DNA of 64,000 nt. Origin: Lumbricus rubellus. Taxonomy: Eukaryota > Annelida > Clitellata > Crassiclitellata > Lumbricidae. Below the pieces are notes generated by a model. It worked only from the letters and a program-made list of their open reading frames with translations, was not told where the DNA came from and made no database searches. Shown one piece after another: positions 1-11,489 of this stretch (positions within the stretch are counted from its first letter, which is position 1; each line of letters starts with the position of its first letter). Location of the stretch: assembly GCA_945859605.1 (NCBI GenBank), contig OX243818.1, positions 35,015,539-35,079,538 on the forward strand, in the 5' to 3' direction. A program made the position numbers and the translations under genes.

Positions 1-2454
1 ATTGTAATTAAAACTAACTTATTACTAGTTTTTGTAGTTGAATATTGGACTTTATTATATGTAAACTATTTTTAATTAAATAAATTATGTTAAAAACACA
101 CAGAATCTAATTTTTGTATGCGAAAGTATACATTTTGTGGAATCGACTGGTGCCTACGGTGAAAAATTCATAACTTCGGGCTGCTTTCATATATTTTAAA
201 CCTAAATATACCATTTTGTGCAGAAATGAATGCTGAATCCATTGGTGCATTACAAGTTATGATATCTCAAACCAAACCCAAAATCCAGGGGGGGTAACCA
301 CCCCCCCTCCCTTGGTAGTCAGTGTTACAAAAAAAGCTTGGTAGCCTGAGGGTTAATCCTGCAAAGTTAATCCCACCGACTATTTATCCCACAACATTTA
401 GGCCTAATCTTACCGACACACAATAATCACACAATATGGCCTAACACAACAATAGCATTTTAAAGCACTAAAATTCACTAAAAGCAATTGAACCTCGATA
501 TTCACTATTATTGATTAAAAGATACTTTGTCTGGCTACATTACGTGTGAGATTTTATTGTTACATTGCACGGAGCAAGTACAACCGACTTCCGAGCTAGC
601 GCCGTAATGTTGATTATGTGATTGTGATTATGAGAACGTCGGGTTGTGAGACGAGCCTGCAGTTCAACTGAACCGATTTGTTACATCGCCAATTCCTGGT
701 TCTGCTATAGCATTGTTGCGATGTTTTGTGTTTTCAAAATTACAATGTCTCACAGTTTTTCTACTTTTGCTACTGTGACTGAAATTCGTCTCCATGTCAC
801 TGAAACTTTGTCTGATTAAACTTCGCATAGCTTACTTAAAATCCTTTATATCGTACATGTAGGCCTATAGGCCTATGATGTAGGACTACGTCTCTCTTCG
901 TTTAGCCTATTGGCGTACCACCAGCCTTATTAAGAAGAATTTGGCTTCGAAGTTATATTAAAATAATAATGAATTGAGTCAGCCTTATTAAGAACAATTT
1001 GGCTTTGAAGTTCGATTGAAATTATACTGAATTGAGCTGACGAAGATCCACAACTGTTTTTGCTTTGATTTTGCTTTGATGTTATTATGAATAAACCGTG
1101 TTGTTTGCGCACGGTTTAGGCCTTTAGCAACGTCCTTTTGATCGCTGAAATGAAGGTCGGCGAATTGAATACGCGCTGTGATAATATTATGCGGCGGCGA
1201 ATTGAGGTCGCTGAAATGAAGGTCGCTGAAATGTGCGCGCTGAATTCAACGGATACCCCTTTCGGCGACGTTGGCCACTTCTTGTGGAAAGTGATGTTGT
1301 TCAGTGGAAAGTAGTAGGCCTAATTTTACCTTAAGGTGTTGTCTAGGCCCTATAAGGGCCTAGGCTATATAATTTTGAACTTGGCGACCCGACACAAATA
1401 TATTTTGTATTCATACTCGGAAACAATTATGCTTCCTACTCAAACCACTCAGTCAATCGCCAGAATTTATAAGCGCCGTTCAAGATCCTTACTCAGAGTT
1501 GCCCCCGACCCAGGTCACCCGAAAAAGTAGTAGGCTTAGCTATTCAACATTTTGGTTAAACTAATAGCAGTTTTGGTGTTGTCGTATAGTCAAGGCTATA
1601 CGCAGTTACCGGTTGTTGGGCGAACAACAGAGAAGGAACGGCTCTGCATTGTCGCAGAGCGGACGAAACGAGCCATTAACACTGTAGAGGCGCACTAAGT
1701 TGCATCAGACCGTGTCTTCTGGGTCAAATAAAAAATTATGTCCGTGGGATGCAACGACGATACAGGTAGAAACAGGGCCGTTTTAAGAAGTTTGGTGGCC
1801 CTATGCACATACTCCGACTTTAAACGTAACTTGAAATTTGCCTCAATTTCTCAGTCTCAGTTGTAGGGCATAATAGAGTCTTGCATTATTGCATTGCATC
1901 TGCAAAATTGCGCGTTGGGGCGCTACATAAATTTCACGCTATTGAGTTATAGCCTATGCGATTTTGCTAAATAATTGTGTCCCATCGGACCAAAACCAGG
2001 CGTATGTCGAAAAACACGCTTCTGAGATAATGACCGAAATGTGAAAAACCGAATTTCTCCAATTTTTTTTGGACAGAAAATGATAAATAAATAATATGTT
2101 TTATCCGTATTAAAACTAAAATATTTCAAAAATATTATTTTAAATTATATTTTTGATCAGTTTTTGACTTTATTGTTCAAATAATTTTTCACACCATTTT
2201 CCACTTTCCCGCCATTGGTAGCCCTATTCGGCATGTGGCTAACATAATAAATTAGGCATCAGTGAACAGTCCAGACTTCCCTTTGGCCTCTTATGCAATC
2301 TGTTTATTTGTTGTAAATTTTATTTAATTATGAACGTGATTCTAAAGAATCTTGCATTGCAAAGTTATAGAAAACTTTCAATGCATTTTTCTCAGAATTG
2401 TAATTTGAACGGTCGAACCACATTTTTACTCATAACTTTGGACATAAAAAAACA
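1..2454. other. No recognisable gene; short tandem repeats
   Basis: I see no supportable exon here. A 58-base unit beginning AGCCTTATTAAGAA occurs twice in tandem (about 923-1040). Around 1140-1250 a word close to GGTCGCTGAAATGAA is repeated about three times with GGCGAATTGA variants, recalling the word arrays elsewhere in the window. The rest is AT-rich sequence with scattered TAGGCCTA words. Short ORFs lack domain character. Confidence 0.5.
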
Positions 2455-2990
2455 CTGGAAAGTTTTATTTTAAGTACCAAGGTCCTCTTTTATGGAACAA
2501 TGTACCGGAAAATATTCGTGCTTCCAGGAGTCTTGCTCGATTTAAATTCCAAATCCGTGCACACACATTAAAAAATATAAAATGAACAACCCATTTTAAC
2601 TATGATTTATTTTTTTCTCATTCTTTTCTTCTTTCTTTTTTTTGAGTTGAGCAGAGGGAAGGTATCCCACTGCTGCTATTTAATTGATTCCAAAAATACT
2701 GCCATTTCCATCTGTTTCTTGATCTATTATCATTTACTATAATTATCATAGTGAAAAATAATTTCTTTGGTAAATAGGTTCCATTAGCGGGATCTCTCCC
2801 TTCGGGTAGCCAATTGCTCCCTACATTTCACAGTAATAAACTAATAATTGTACACCAACCTATCCCAATGCAATTGTTACCGCAATTAATCACTTTGTGC
2901 ACTTTTATGATTCCATAATTGTCTGTTTGATATTTCTGGGATCAATAAACAAGTTCAAGTTCAGTAAACAAGTTCAGTTCAGAAACATGG
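2455..2990 (+). mobile_element. LINE 3' end fragment (CR1/Rex-like)
   Basis: A short frame at about 2461-2583 reads KYQGPLLWNNVPENIRAS followed by SLARFKFQIRAHTLKN. This matches the usual C-terminal tail of CR1/L2/Rex-type reverse transcriptases, where a WN(N/S)LP motif is followed by a basic helix. About 400 bases of AT-rich 3' UTR follow, ending near 2950-2990 in repeats of AACAAGTTCA(G/A)GTTCAG, as expected for a LINE with a short tandem 3' tail. The copy is truncated at its 5' end and not functional. Confidence 0.6.
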
Positions 2991-3473
2991 CAGAGCAATA
3001 AGATTTGTGTCATTTTAATTAAGAGACTTTATTATTTTAGAAGATAATTTTTATATGACACTCATATTGTACAAAATCCGACTTACGAACTACAGTTACT
3101 GTAGGCCAGATGAAAGCAATTAGGCCTATTTCATGTACACATCAATCTTTACATGGCTACTAAATAACAGCCTTGCTTTACACTCTTCGTAGTTTTTACT
3201 GTAAATTCTTTATCAAATTTTGTTATTTATTTATTGCCAAAGAAACAAAATGAACATGAACATGAGTACAAGTAGTGGATACAGAACGGTCTCTAAGCAA
3301 CAGGAAGCCCGGAAAAAGTTAAGAGCTTATATCAACATGGACCCTAATGTACAATTGCATTTCAGTCAACGATCCATGTTACACAATTGTAAGCAACAAT
3401 GTTCTGTTGATACCATAGGAAATAGGAATGTTATACTGATCAATATTATACAGCAATATAGCAACATCATCAG

Positions 3474-4940
3474 CAGGCCCGGATTAAGCTCTCGGGGGGC
3501 CCGCCGCCATATTCTCAAGGGGGCCCTTACTCCACCTTGACTTTCTGTCACGATACCCACCCACATGTTAATGCATGCATATTATTGACTATTTAACTCA
3601 AACTTGATAATGGGTAGCTTAATGAAAAACAAAACTAATTTTTAAGCAACACATTTTATAAACGTCGATGCAGCAATATTATTGTTCAGTCTAACAGTTT
3701 AAATACTATGAAATACCGATCGGATATATGGTTCACATTAAAAAAAATTCTTTTGGCATTGTGCAAGCTGGACAGCTGGTCAATATGTCATTGAAAGAAA
3801 AACAGAAGCTCCACTGCAGTCAGGCTCTTGCTTGTCATTATAATTAATCTGTCTCCGTAGATTGTTCTTCAACAATTCCATTTTGATGAAGGGTCTAAGA
3901 TCTTTCGACATTGCAGTTGGATACCATCAGGCACATGTAGCCTACAATGACTACATGTACATAAGGAAAGCAATGGACACATTTGGATAATTGTGTTGAT
4001 TGACGATTTGCAGTGTGCTGCACCATGGCGAGAGAAGCTGCATGGTGATTTAGTCTACAGTCTTTATACTTTGCAAAACAGTGGCGGTGCTATAGCCTAC
4101 CATAGATCTTGACTTTACCTGCCTATTTTGCTCTTGACCTGACTTACGAAGCATAAAAATTCTGTGGACTTTTGATATCTTAGTTAATTTAATTTCTTCC
4201 ACCTGATGAATAACTCCCATGACCTTGGAGCGACCTGTTGAAATTGTATAGGCTTCATAATATAGCTGGCGCCGCCACTGAATTGCACAACATATAGGCG
4301 CCCTATGCTTAACGAATTGAACTGAATACTGATCGGCTATAGTACACATTTTTATTCTCTTCATCAGGAAATAAATAGTTTACTGCAGTTTCTAAATCAC
4401 CAAAATATATAATTATTGTCTTTTCCAATGCAAGTAACGATATTATTTTCTAATCATGTCAGTATCCAGCATGTCTGAGACCGTTATATAGGCTAACTCT
4501 TAGCCTATACAGTCTGAACTTCTTTGCATGCAGCATTTGTCCGGCCAGTCGGACCAGCATTCCTATATCTTAATGATTCCCAAAAGGTTTCAGCGCAAAA
4601 TTTGTCTCTCCCTTCAAATGCAACTTCATGCAGTTTCATTTCTCTCATCAATGCTTTCTTGTTCTATTTAATAGGCCTAGTATGAAATACCGACAACATC
4701 CTGATTATGGCTGGCATAGTCCTATAGAATATAGATCGATAGAGCCTATAGGGGCCATTGATTGCCTTCGTAAAAACTAATCAGCATTTGACATAAATTT
4801 ACACACTGTCCTTGGAGTGAAGCTGAGTAAAATGGGAAAATAGAACATTAAAATTTCTTGTTGTTCACGGACGGGGGGGCCCCTGACGGCGGGGGGCCCG
4901 CCGCCATGGCAGACATGGCGTACTGGTTAATCCGGCCCTG
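3474..4940. mobile_element. Non-autonomous hAT-like DNA transposon
   Basis: The left end reads CAGGCCCGGATTAA and the right end, reverse complemented, CAGGGCCGGATTAA. Both are followed by GGGGGGCCCGCCGCCAT-type subterminal sequence. The element is flanked by a perfect 8-bp duplication ATCATCAG (3466-3473 and 4941-4948). An 8-bp duplication with a CAGGG-type end is the hAT superfamily signature. The 1467-base interior has no recognisable transposase frame, so it probably moved in trans. Confidence 0.88.
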
Positions 4941-5470
4941 ATCATCAGTACAAAAGTATATAAACAAAATTAAATTGGAACACATGTGCAATAGATAATA
5001 TAGCATAGCAAACAAAAGAAGATATGACAACAAAATTAAGAAATCAACAGCCGACACTAAAAAGAAAACATGCTGAGGTATGCATAACAGCAAAAATAAT
5101 CAGTACAAGGTAAACAGATGAATTGTTTAGAAAGACCTGCATACTTCAGTAAAAAGCCTGGTTTCACTTAACTTTTAGATGTAGGTAAGAATTTTTCTTG
5201 TTTAAGGTCATCAGATAGGGAATTCCATATGAATACACGCAACCTTTACGGAGGCATATACAAGACACTCATCCAAAGACTGCCATGGTCAACTGTGTCG
5301 AAAGTCGTAGGCCTACTATTATTGTCTAAGCGGACGATGATATTGTTTTCATCAACACTTGGAAATGGAAGAAAACAACCTCGAGTCGTTCGAAATGCAA
5401 ATCTAGACCATATGCCAATATTGAAAAGCAAAAGTTCTAAAAGCTGATCAAACCGCATTAGAGTTACTGT

Positions 5471-5765
5471 TTGAACTCTTGCGATGTACTAAAATCAAAT
5501 AAGCATACTATTGGTTACGTATTGGTTCCTTTCACTCACTCTGGGACAATGCATCACCGTTCGTTCTCTGTGGTTGGTCCAACAACATGGAATGGGCTTC
5601 CCTTGACTAGGCTATGCGACACCTATCAAACTATTCTAAATTTTACAAACAGTAGGCCCTACTGTTGAAGACTGTTTTCCCCCCTTGATATCGGCCGGGA
5701 GCGCCTCTGAGTAGGTGCCTTGAAGGGCGTTATATAAATTCAGATTAATTGATTGATTGAAATAG
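5471..5765 (+). mobile_element. L2-like LINE 3' end fragment
   Basis: The frame contains HHRSFSVVGPTTWNGLPL, the conserved C-terminal FSVxGPxxWNxLP motif of L2/CR1 reverse transcriptases. After it comes the typical L2 3' UTR with GGGAGCGCCTCTGAGTAGG and GGGCGTTATATAAATTCA, ending in (ATTG)n at about 5743-5760. The 5' part of the element is missing. The region from 5229 may also belong to it but I cannot show that. Confidence 0.6.
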
Positions 5766-5999
5766 GCTACGTTGGAAAAGTTTTGAGTTTTCTAACACTA
5801 AAAATATCAAAACTACTAGCAAATGACCTCGCTGTTCTGTAAAAAGATTCTTACGAGGAAGATGTGATGCACACGATTTAAATTTGTTTAAACCTGGCCT
5901 CAACGCCCCTACACATTGAATAAAATTGAATTTTTGACTATGAACCCTTTAGATTAGAAGTAGCCTAATCTTTGTCTTTATTTATAAACACTGTTTTAG

Positions 6000-6305
6000 A
6001 ATACGCGGACAGATTTGACGAGGAATGGCCTTTAACGAAAGGGGAAATTTCAATATTAAGCACCAATCGCAGAAGTTTGGTGGATATTCTGGATTTGACC
6101 GACCTACTCAGTCTTCTGTATTCATCGAAGATCATTAACCACCGGCAAAGGGATTCAATTTCTTCAAAACAAACTTCGCATGAGAAGAACGAGGCACTTT
6201 TGGACATTTTGAGAAGACGCAGTTTACGTCACTATCGACAGACCATAATCTGCCTTCATCTGTCGAAACAAAGCCACATTGCAAATATACTCGAGAAAGG
6301 CGGAG
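6000..6305 (+). CDS. CARD-domain exon (CARD-1, plus-strand gene A)
   Basis: This exon encodes one caspase-recruitment domain of 102 codons. CARDs are six-helix death-fold modules that pair with other CARDs to build signalling complexes. Visible features are the helical pattern NRRSLVDILDLTDLLSLLYS, then KNEALLDILRRRSLRHYRQT and the end HIANILEKGG. The exon starts after TTTTAG and ends at GGCGGAG|GTATG, so both splice sites are phase 1. The minus-strand exon 53711-54016 has the same length, phases and splice contexts and is clearly homologous. No initiator exon for this gene was found upstream. The partner protein and cell location are unknown. Domain assignment is from sequence pattern; function is inferred from the family. 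Confidence 0.75.
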
Positions 6306-6680
6306 GTATGTTACATTTCGTCCATGGATAGATATTTTTGGACTCACATAGGCCTAAATCTTTACTCTAAAGTCTTCTTATTCTTTCCTAGGACTTGATG
6401 ATTATCATTGTCAATTGGATTTATTTTTGATGATAAAATTTCACCATGGTGCAATTATTGTGTAGAGCTTTCTACAGCGCCTGAAAACGAAGTCACGGAA
6501 ACCAACTTATTCATCGGCCATGTGACATTGGTATTATAATTATAACATCGGTCAAGGTCATTTATTGAGACTGACAGACTCATAAATCTGATGATGCCTC
6601 CAAGCGATTTTTAAGTTGAAACCGTTCTCGTCATAAGTAAATGTTCGGTCTGCAACTCAGCTCTTGGTTATGCCTTAATA

Positions 6681-7047
6681 CAGCGGTTCCCAACCCGTGG
6701 CCAAAAGTGGCCCGCCAGGCTTAAAAAAATGGCACGCCAGGCCTCAGCAATGGCCCTCATCTCTCAAAGAATAAACAAAAATGTATGAAAAATTGACGAT
6801 TTTGACAGTTCTGATAGAACACATAATTATTTTCTATTACAAATTATTTTATTTTGACGTCTAGCCTATAAAATTTAATAACATCAAACATTCTATTTTG
6901 AATCAATTATAACAATTTCATATGTTTTTAGTTAAGTAAATTTTAGCATTGTGGCCCCCTAATGTCTTTTAACTAAGAAAAAGTGGCCCACTTGTCCTCC
7001 AACTTAGAAAAAGTGGCCCTAAGGTCCAAAAAGGTTGGGAATCACTG
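6681..7047. mobile_element. hAT-like MITE
   Basis: The ends are CAGCGGTTCCCAACC and, reverse complemented, CAGTGATTCCCAACC, close to Charlie-type hAT termini. The flanking 8-bp duplication CCTTAATA is perfect (6673-6680 and 7048-7055). The 367-base element has no coding capacity. It lies in the intron between the CARD-1 and TRADD-N-like exons. Confidence 0.9.
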
Positions 7048-7181
7048 CCTTAATAAGAGACCAAAAGTTTATCTTTTTGGCAAGACCACAATCTAGTAAC
7101 CTATGATTAGCTTTTACTCTCGTAAAGCTACCTGCAGCGTGCCATTCCTTCTAAAACAAGTGTCGTAAACTTTCAAATAAT

Positions 7182-7606
7182 TATGACTTAATTGACTCAT
7201 GACTCAGGCGATGTCTTCGACACGCGTCGACCGCTCTCTTATGGTAGTTCTCCATTTCTTCCGGTGCTGTGCCCCATGAGTGGCCTCCTGGATCGTTTGT
7301 CCCAACTCCTCGCACAGGCTCGCAGCCACCGTTTCTCTGGTCTACCTCTTCCTCTTCTCCCGTGTACATAACCATCTAGTGCTATCTTGGGGTATATTTC
7401 CTTCTTCATTCTAGATATGTGTCCAAACTCCAAAGTATCATACATTGTAGACGTCTGGTCTGCACTCTGTGCATTATGTCATGTGTGATATTCAACATGT
7501 CGTAAATTTTCATGTTTCTTATCCTGTCCCTTCGTGTGACTCCCTCTATTTTCCGTAGACATGCCATTTCAAAGACCCTCAGTCGTCTAATTATGAGCGA
7601 TGCGTA
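7182..7606 (-). mobile_element. Non-LTR retrotransposon ORF2 C-terminal fragment
   Basis: Reading the minus strand, one frame gives RLRVFEMACLRKIEGVTRRD. After frame changes come LEFGHISRMKKE and RRGRGRPEKRW. This is the C-terminal region of the common invertebrate endonuclease-reverse transcriptase family, in which a GH(I/V)xRM motif precedes RRGRPxxxW. At least one frameshift is present, so it is a dead fragment. It abuts the foldback element starting near 7606. Confidence 0.6.
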
Positions 7607-8604
7607 ATATTTGGTGGCCTGACAAAATGTCGCCAGACAAAATGTCGCCGACAAAATGTCGCGGACAAAATGTCGCAGAGACAATAGGCTATGTCGCAGG
7701 ACAAAATGTTGCCGACAAAATGGCGCCGACAAAATGGCGCCGACAAAATGTCGCAGAGACAATATGTCGCAGGACAAAATGTCGCAGGACAAAATGTCGC
7801 CGACAAAATGGCGCAATCGTAAATGAGTTGCACAAATCGACTATTTAAAAAAAATCTTGAATGAACTTGTTAACAGTAATGTCAATGGACATACATTCCA
7901 ACTAAATAGGCCTATGTCAACGAAGATTGTTAGCAAAAAATTAGAGGCTAAAAATGTGCGAAATTACTCTCATTCCATGATGCCGTGAAGTTACAAAGAC
8001 AGATACAGTGATATTCATATTAAATGTGTTAACGTATACGAATATTTACGTGATGAGTGGCAAAAAACATCAAAAAGTACAAAGTGTGCAAACACACTCT
8101 AAATGGACTACATGATGCTACTCTAAATCTACAGTTAAAATACTTTACGAAGTATCGGAGACTTTCCCATGGGCTTCCTTGCCGACCATTTTGTTGACAC
8201 ATGAAATTTCATGCTTCTTATTTACGGTACTCTTCTCGTCGGTCGCTGTTTTCACTAACCTCTTTTCTGCATTTCTTTTCTCTTTGATGTCCTTTGATCC
8301 TTTGTAACGTTGTGTACTATCTACAAGCTTTGTCTCAGGTCCGTTTTCTTTAACCCTGGTCCACTACCTCCTCGCAAGGTATACTTGAAACTTCGAACAG
8401 ATCGAAGCCTTTTATTTTGGGTGGAATGTATAATGTACAATGTGCAAGTATCAACAAAACATTTTGTCGGCGACATTTTGTCCTGCGACATATTGTCTCT
8501 GCGACATATTGTCGGCGACATTTTGTCCTGCGACATATTGTCTCCACGACATTTTGTCCGAGACATTTTGTCGTGCGACATTTTGTCATGGAACCTAATA
8601 TTTA
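7606..8604. mobile_element. Foldback-type element with tandem-array arms
   Basis: The left arm (about 7616-7812) is an array of a 13-15 base word, GACAAAATGTCGC with variants GACAATATGTCGCAGA and GACAAAATGGCGCC. The right arm (about 8459-8592) carries the same words in inverse orientation. The outermost bases also match: AATATTTGGTGGCC on the left, and AAATATTAGGTTCC as the reverse complement on the right. The roughly 640-base centre has no recognisable ORF. Inverted arms made of tandem subrepeats recall Foldback/Galileo-type elements, but I found no clear target duplication and no transposase, so the superfamily is undetermined. It lies in an intron of plus-strand gene A. Confidence 0.6.
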
Positions 8605-8912
8605 CAGCAACTATTCTGAAAGTTATTTCACAGTTCATACTTCTTATCTAGTCAATCTCTGGATAATTACATCTTCTAGGACTTGTGCTTAATTGGACAA
8701 CTTATTAAATTTAATAAAAAATATTACCACTGGGTAGGACTTGCCTTAGGACTTAACCCATTATATTCGAGGCTTTTATAAAATTAATGTCGAGTGCGCG
8801 TCAGAATTATAATAGGCTACATAAGATGTAATTATCCCATACAATTTACACAGATGACCTGCCTTTAATATTCGCGAAGCTTTTGGCATGACCTTGTTCT
8901 GATTATTTATAG

Positions 8913-9272
8913 CTATTATGAGAGCTCATGTTAATATGGACGGAGAGGAGGATGTCACCGATGCAGAGAAAGAAATTGTGACAAAGATCGCAAATCTTCT
9001 CATCGACAGTTCAATGGGCAGACCAACCAGAATACTTGAACTTGTGAATTACGAAATAATTGCTGCTAAAACAGGTCAGAGCATTGTTCTCTACATCTAC
9101 TGCAAAACCATCGAAGAACTAGAACAACTGCACGAATCGCTTCTGTCAGGACAACTAAAGGAATCCGTTGAAATGTGGTTTCACGCCCTGGAAATTCTAT
9201 CGCAGAAAATAGCAGTCAAATCAATATCAGCATCAGAAGAAGATTTCCAAAGGATGCGAACATGTTTCAAAG
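8913..9272 (+). CDS. TRADD-N-like domain exon (gene A, plus copy)
   Basis: This 120-codon exon is phase 1 at both ends (TTATAG| acceptor, CAAAG|GTCAG donor). The protein reads from VNMDGEEDVTD through a predicted helix, then the beta-strand core GQSIVLYIYCKTIEELEQLH and SGQLKESVEMWFHALE. That order, an (I/V)VLxxxC strand, a helix and a 'SG.L...' helix, resembles the TRADD N-terminal domain, which in mammals binds TRAF2, and the invertebrate TRADD-like N-terminal family. The homologue is 52250-52606 on the minus strand, and a more distant paralogue is the exon 27436-27804. It follows the CARD-1 exon in compatible phase. A profile search would decide the family name. Confidence 0.65.
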
Positions 9273-10441
9273 GTCAGAACATGTTTCGAATCTAGGCCTA
9301 ATTAATAACTGTGCGTTCGCTTTCAATTGTAGGTCAATATTTATCGTAGAATACGTTATGGGTGAAGTTGGGACAATGAGAGACAATAATAGGCAAGACC
9401 AGGAAAAGAATGCCTACCTAGCTTAGGCCTACATGGTTTGGGCATGTAGCCTATTGTAGGCCAGCAAGAATGGCAGGCAGGCATGGCCAAATGGAGCGTG
9501 GAGCATGACCAAATAGAGCCACGTCAGATCGGCTCTAACTGGTCATGTGAAGGGAACAAATCAGAGGCAGAGGAAGGCAGTCGACAGCGCATGGACACGA
9601 GAGTTGTCGGGGGGACAAACCAGAGACAGAACAATTTGGAGACATCTTCTCTTGTGAAAACCTCACCGTCGGCACACACGAAAGAATATAGGGTCTAATC
9701 TATTGTAGGATTGATCTAAATATGCAGCGCACTGGATTTATTGAACGACACCTGCTGAATGGCAAAATAACTTCATGAATTACCTGCATCGTTTAGGCCT
9801 AGTAGGTTTATTTGGAATTGCATTAACAAGCAGTGCAGTTTAGCATTAGAGTTAAGAATTTAGTTGTGCAGACTTAGGCCTAACATTCGAGAAACCCTTG
9901 AAATAAATTATGACATGCTAGGTATCGTGTTGCACAAGTAGCCTAAATATTCCGTTTTAAATTGCTGTTGTGAGATCATCAACCCAATCGTTACAGGTAA
10001 ATTCCTATAGGCCTAATTGCTTTCATTTAGCCTACAGTCGGGTTATTTATTATGACAAACCATATTAAACTTCTATTGGTTTGTGACGTGCAGAGGTTTG
10101 TCACGAGAGGTGCTACTCAATGGTTAGCAATATATATATATTTGCTTAAAATTAAAGGACTTAGTTTTTCCAACTTCAACATTTACTCAAAACTTGTTTA
10201 ATTCGATTGTGGGTTAAACCTTGTAACTTCATCCTAAATCCCAGCATAGCCAATTCTGTATCTGCGTGTGTGTTCTGTACGATAAAACCGCTAGGGTATA
10301 TGAGTGTCAGAATTGTTCTTAACGATAGATTTTTTCTCAGTTATTCGCAGGCTCAGAAATATTATGATTCAAATAATGGTTACGTTGCCACACAAGAGAA
10401 TGAAATAATAAAATAATCTAGTTGACTCATGATTTGCAATT
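9273..10441. other. Intron, no recognised feature
   Basis: Between the TRADD-N-like exon and the hAT fragment at 10442 I see no exon or definable repeat. A short (TA)n run lies at about 10131-10141. A weakly LINE-like stretch (about 9430-9700) could be a decayed reverse-transcriptase tail, but no motif is convincing. Confidence 0.4.
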
Positions 10442-10735
10442 TATGGGCGGAGACCTAGAGGGGGGAACAGGTTGGGACGGTCTCCCCCAACGGCCCATGC
10501 ATTGCCCCCCCCCAATCGTTGAGCGTCAGGACTAAAAAAAGTCATCAACTTTTTTGGCGGTGAAAATAGAAAATTTTCTTGACTTTTCGGCCAGATGACT
10601 ATAAAAAGGTCGTCAGAAATGTTCTCCGGCAAAAGATGGAAACTTTTTGCGACACTCAGCCATTCGTCCGCGTAAAAAAATCTAGCGCCTTTTCTTCGGC
10701 CACCTCGCTCCCCCCTGGCGTCTCCGGCCAGGTTT
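10442..10735. mobile_element. Degraded hAT-like MITE fragment
   Basis: The left end TATGGGCGGAGACCTAGAG and the following GGTCTCCCCCAAC, together with the repeated 'AAAAAGTCATCAACTTTTTTGGCGG' theme, match the intact element at 54171-54551 in inverse orientation. The second terminal repeat and target duplication are not visible, so this copy is decayed or truncated. Confidence 0.5.
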
Positions 10736-10777
10736 CCGTCAATGCCTTAGATTGTGTTATGTCTTAATCATCTTAAC

Positions 10778-10990
10778 CGTTAGCCCAGTTAGCTACATCG
10801 GTAAGAGAGCTGGCGGCCGCGCGTCTGTGAAAGAGAGCTTGCGGATTCAAAAATCTCGGGCTAGCAGGGTCCGTCCACGGGGACCTAAATGGCATGGCGT
10901 CCATTCAAACGGGCGAGCGGTGGTGAAGTATCTCACCCTCAGGGTCGAGGCCAATATAGACAGCCGCTATATAAAAATCCGATTACATTT
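10778..10990 (+). mobile_element. Possible tRNA-derived SINE
   Basis: The sequence TTAGCCCAGTTAGCTACATC resembles a tRNA A box, and GCGGATTCAAAAATC, 65-70 bases further on, resembles a decayed B box. The GC-rich body after it does not match the other SINEs in this window. No tail or target duplication is clear, so this remains a candidate only. Confidence 0.35.
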
Positions 10991-11169
10991 ATATTTAGCC
11001 TAAATCTTGCATTTACAATGCGAAACCATACCTTGAAAGTGGTAGTCCACAGAAGACTACTATAGAAACAAACTTCGCAAGCGCTATATAGGCCTAGCGG
11101 CCTGAATCAATAGTATCTAGAGCAAACATTGGTTTAAGAGAGTGTCTATTTGTCTATTCTGATGCACAG

Positions 11170-11268
11170 AAGGAGAAATCAGTCGACGCAGTCTAAAAAT
11201 GAAACATTCTGGTGACGTTGAGGAGACTAAGAATTGGCTGAATAAGGCGATCAAGATAATATTTACAG
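11170..11268 (+). CDS. Small linker exon (gene A, plus copy)
   Basis: A pyrimidine-rich tract ending in GATGCACAG precedes an open 33-codon segment that includes MKHSGDVEETKNWLNKAIKI and ends at ACAG|GTAGG. Both splice sites are phase 1, so it would join the TRADD-N-like exon to the SH3 exon in frame. I do not recognise a domain; the segment looks helical and amphipathic. Alternatively the internal ATG at 11199 could be the initiator of a separate SH3 gene. No minus-strand counterpart was found. Confidence 0.4.
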
Positions 11269-11489
11269 GTAGGACTACTTATAATCCACATTCTCGTCAA
11301 TTACATGAATCTATTTTCGCTTCTTTGCACATTATTCAGAAAGATCATCGAATAGGCTTACTAATTTCTGATTGTAGTGCAGTCACTAATAGAGAAGAGC
11401 AGAAAAACAAACGTCAACTTTATCAAATGAAAATCGTAGGTCGGATGCTAAAAAAGTACTATTTAGTGACATAACCATAACATAACCAT

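Noticed and set aside
3474..4940. Possible host exons inside the hAT-like element
   Set aside because: The only frames are short and fall within a unit bounded by inverted repeats and an 8-bp duplication, so they are not host exons.
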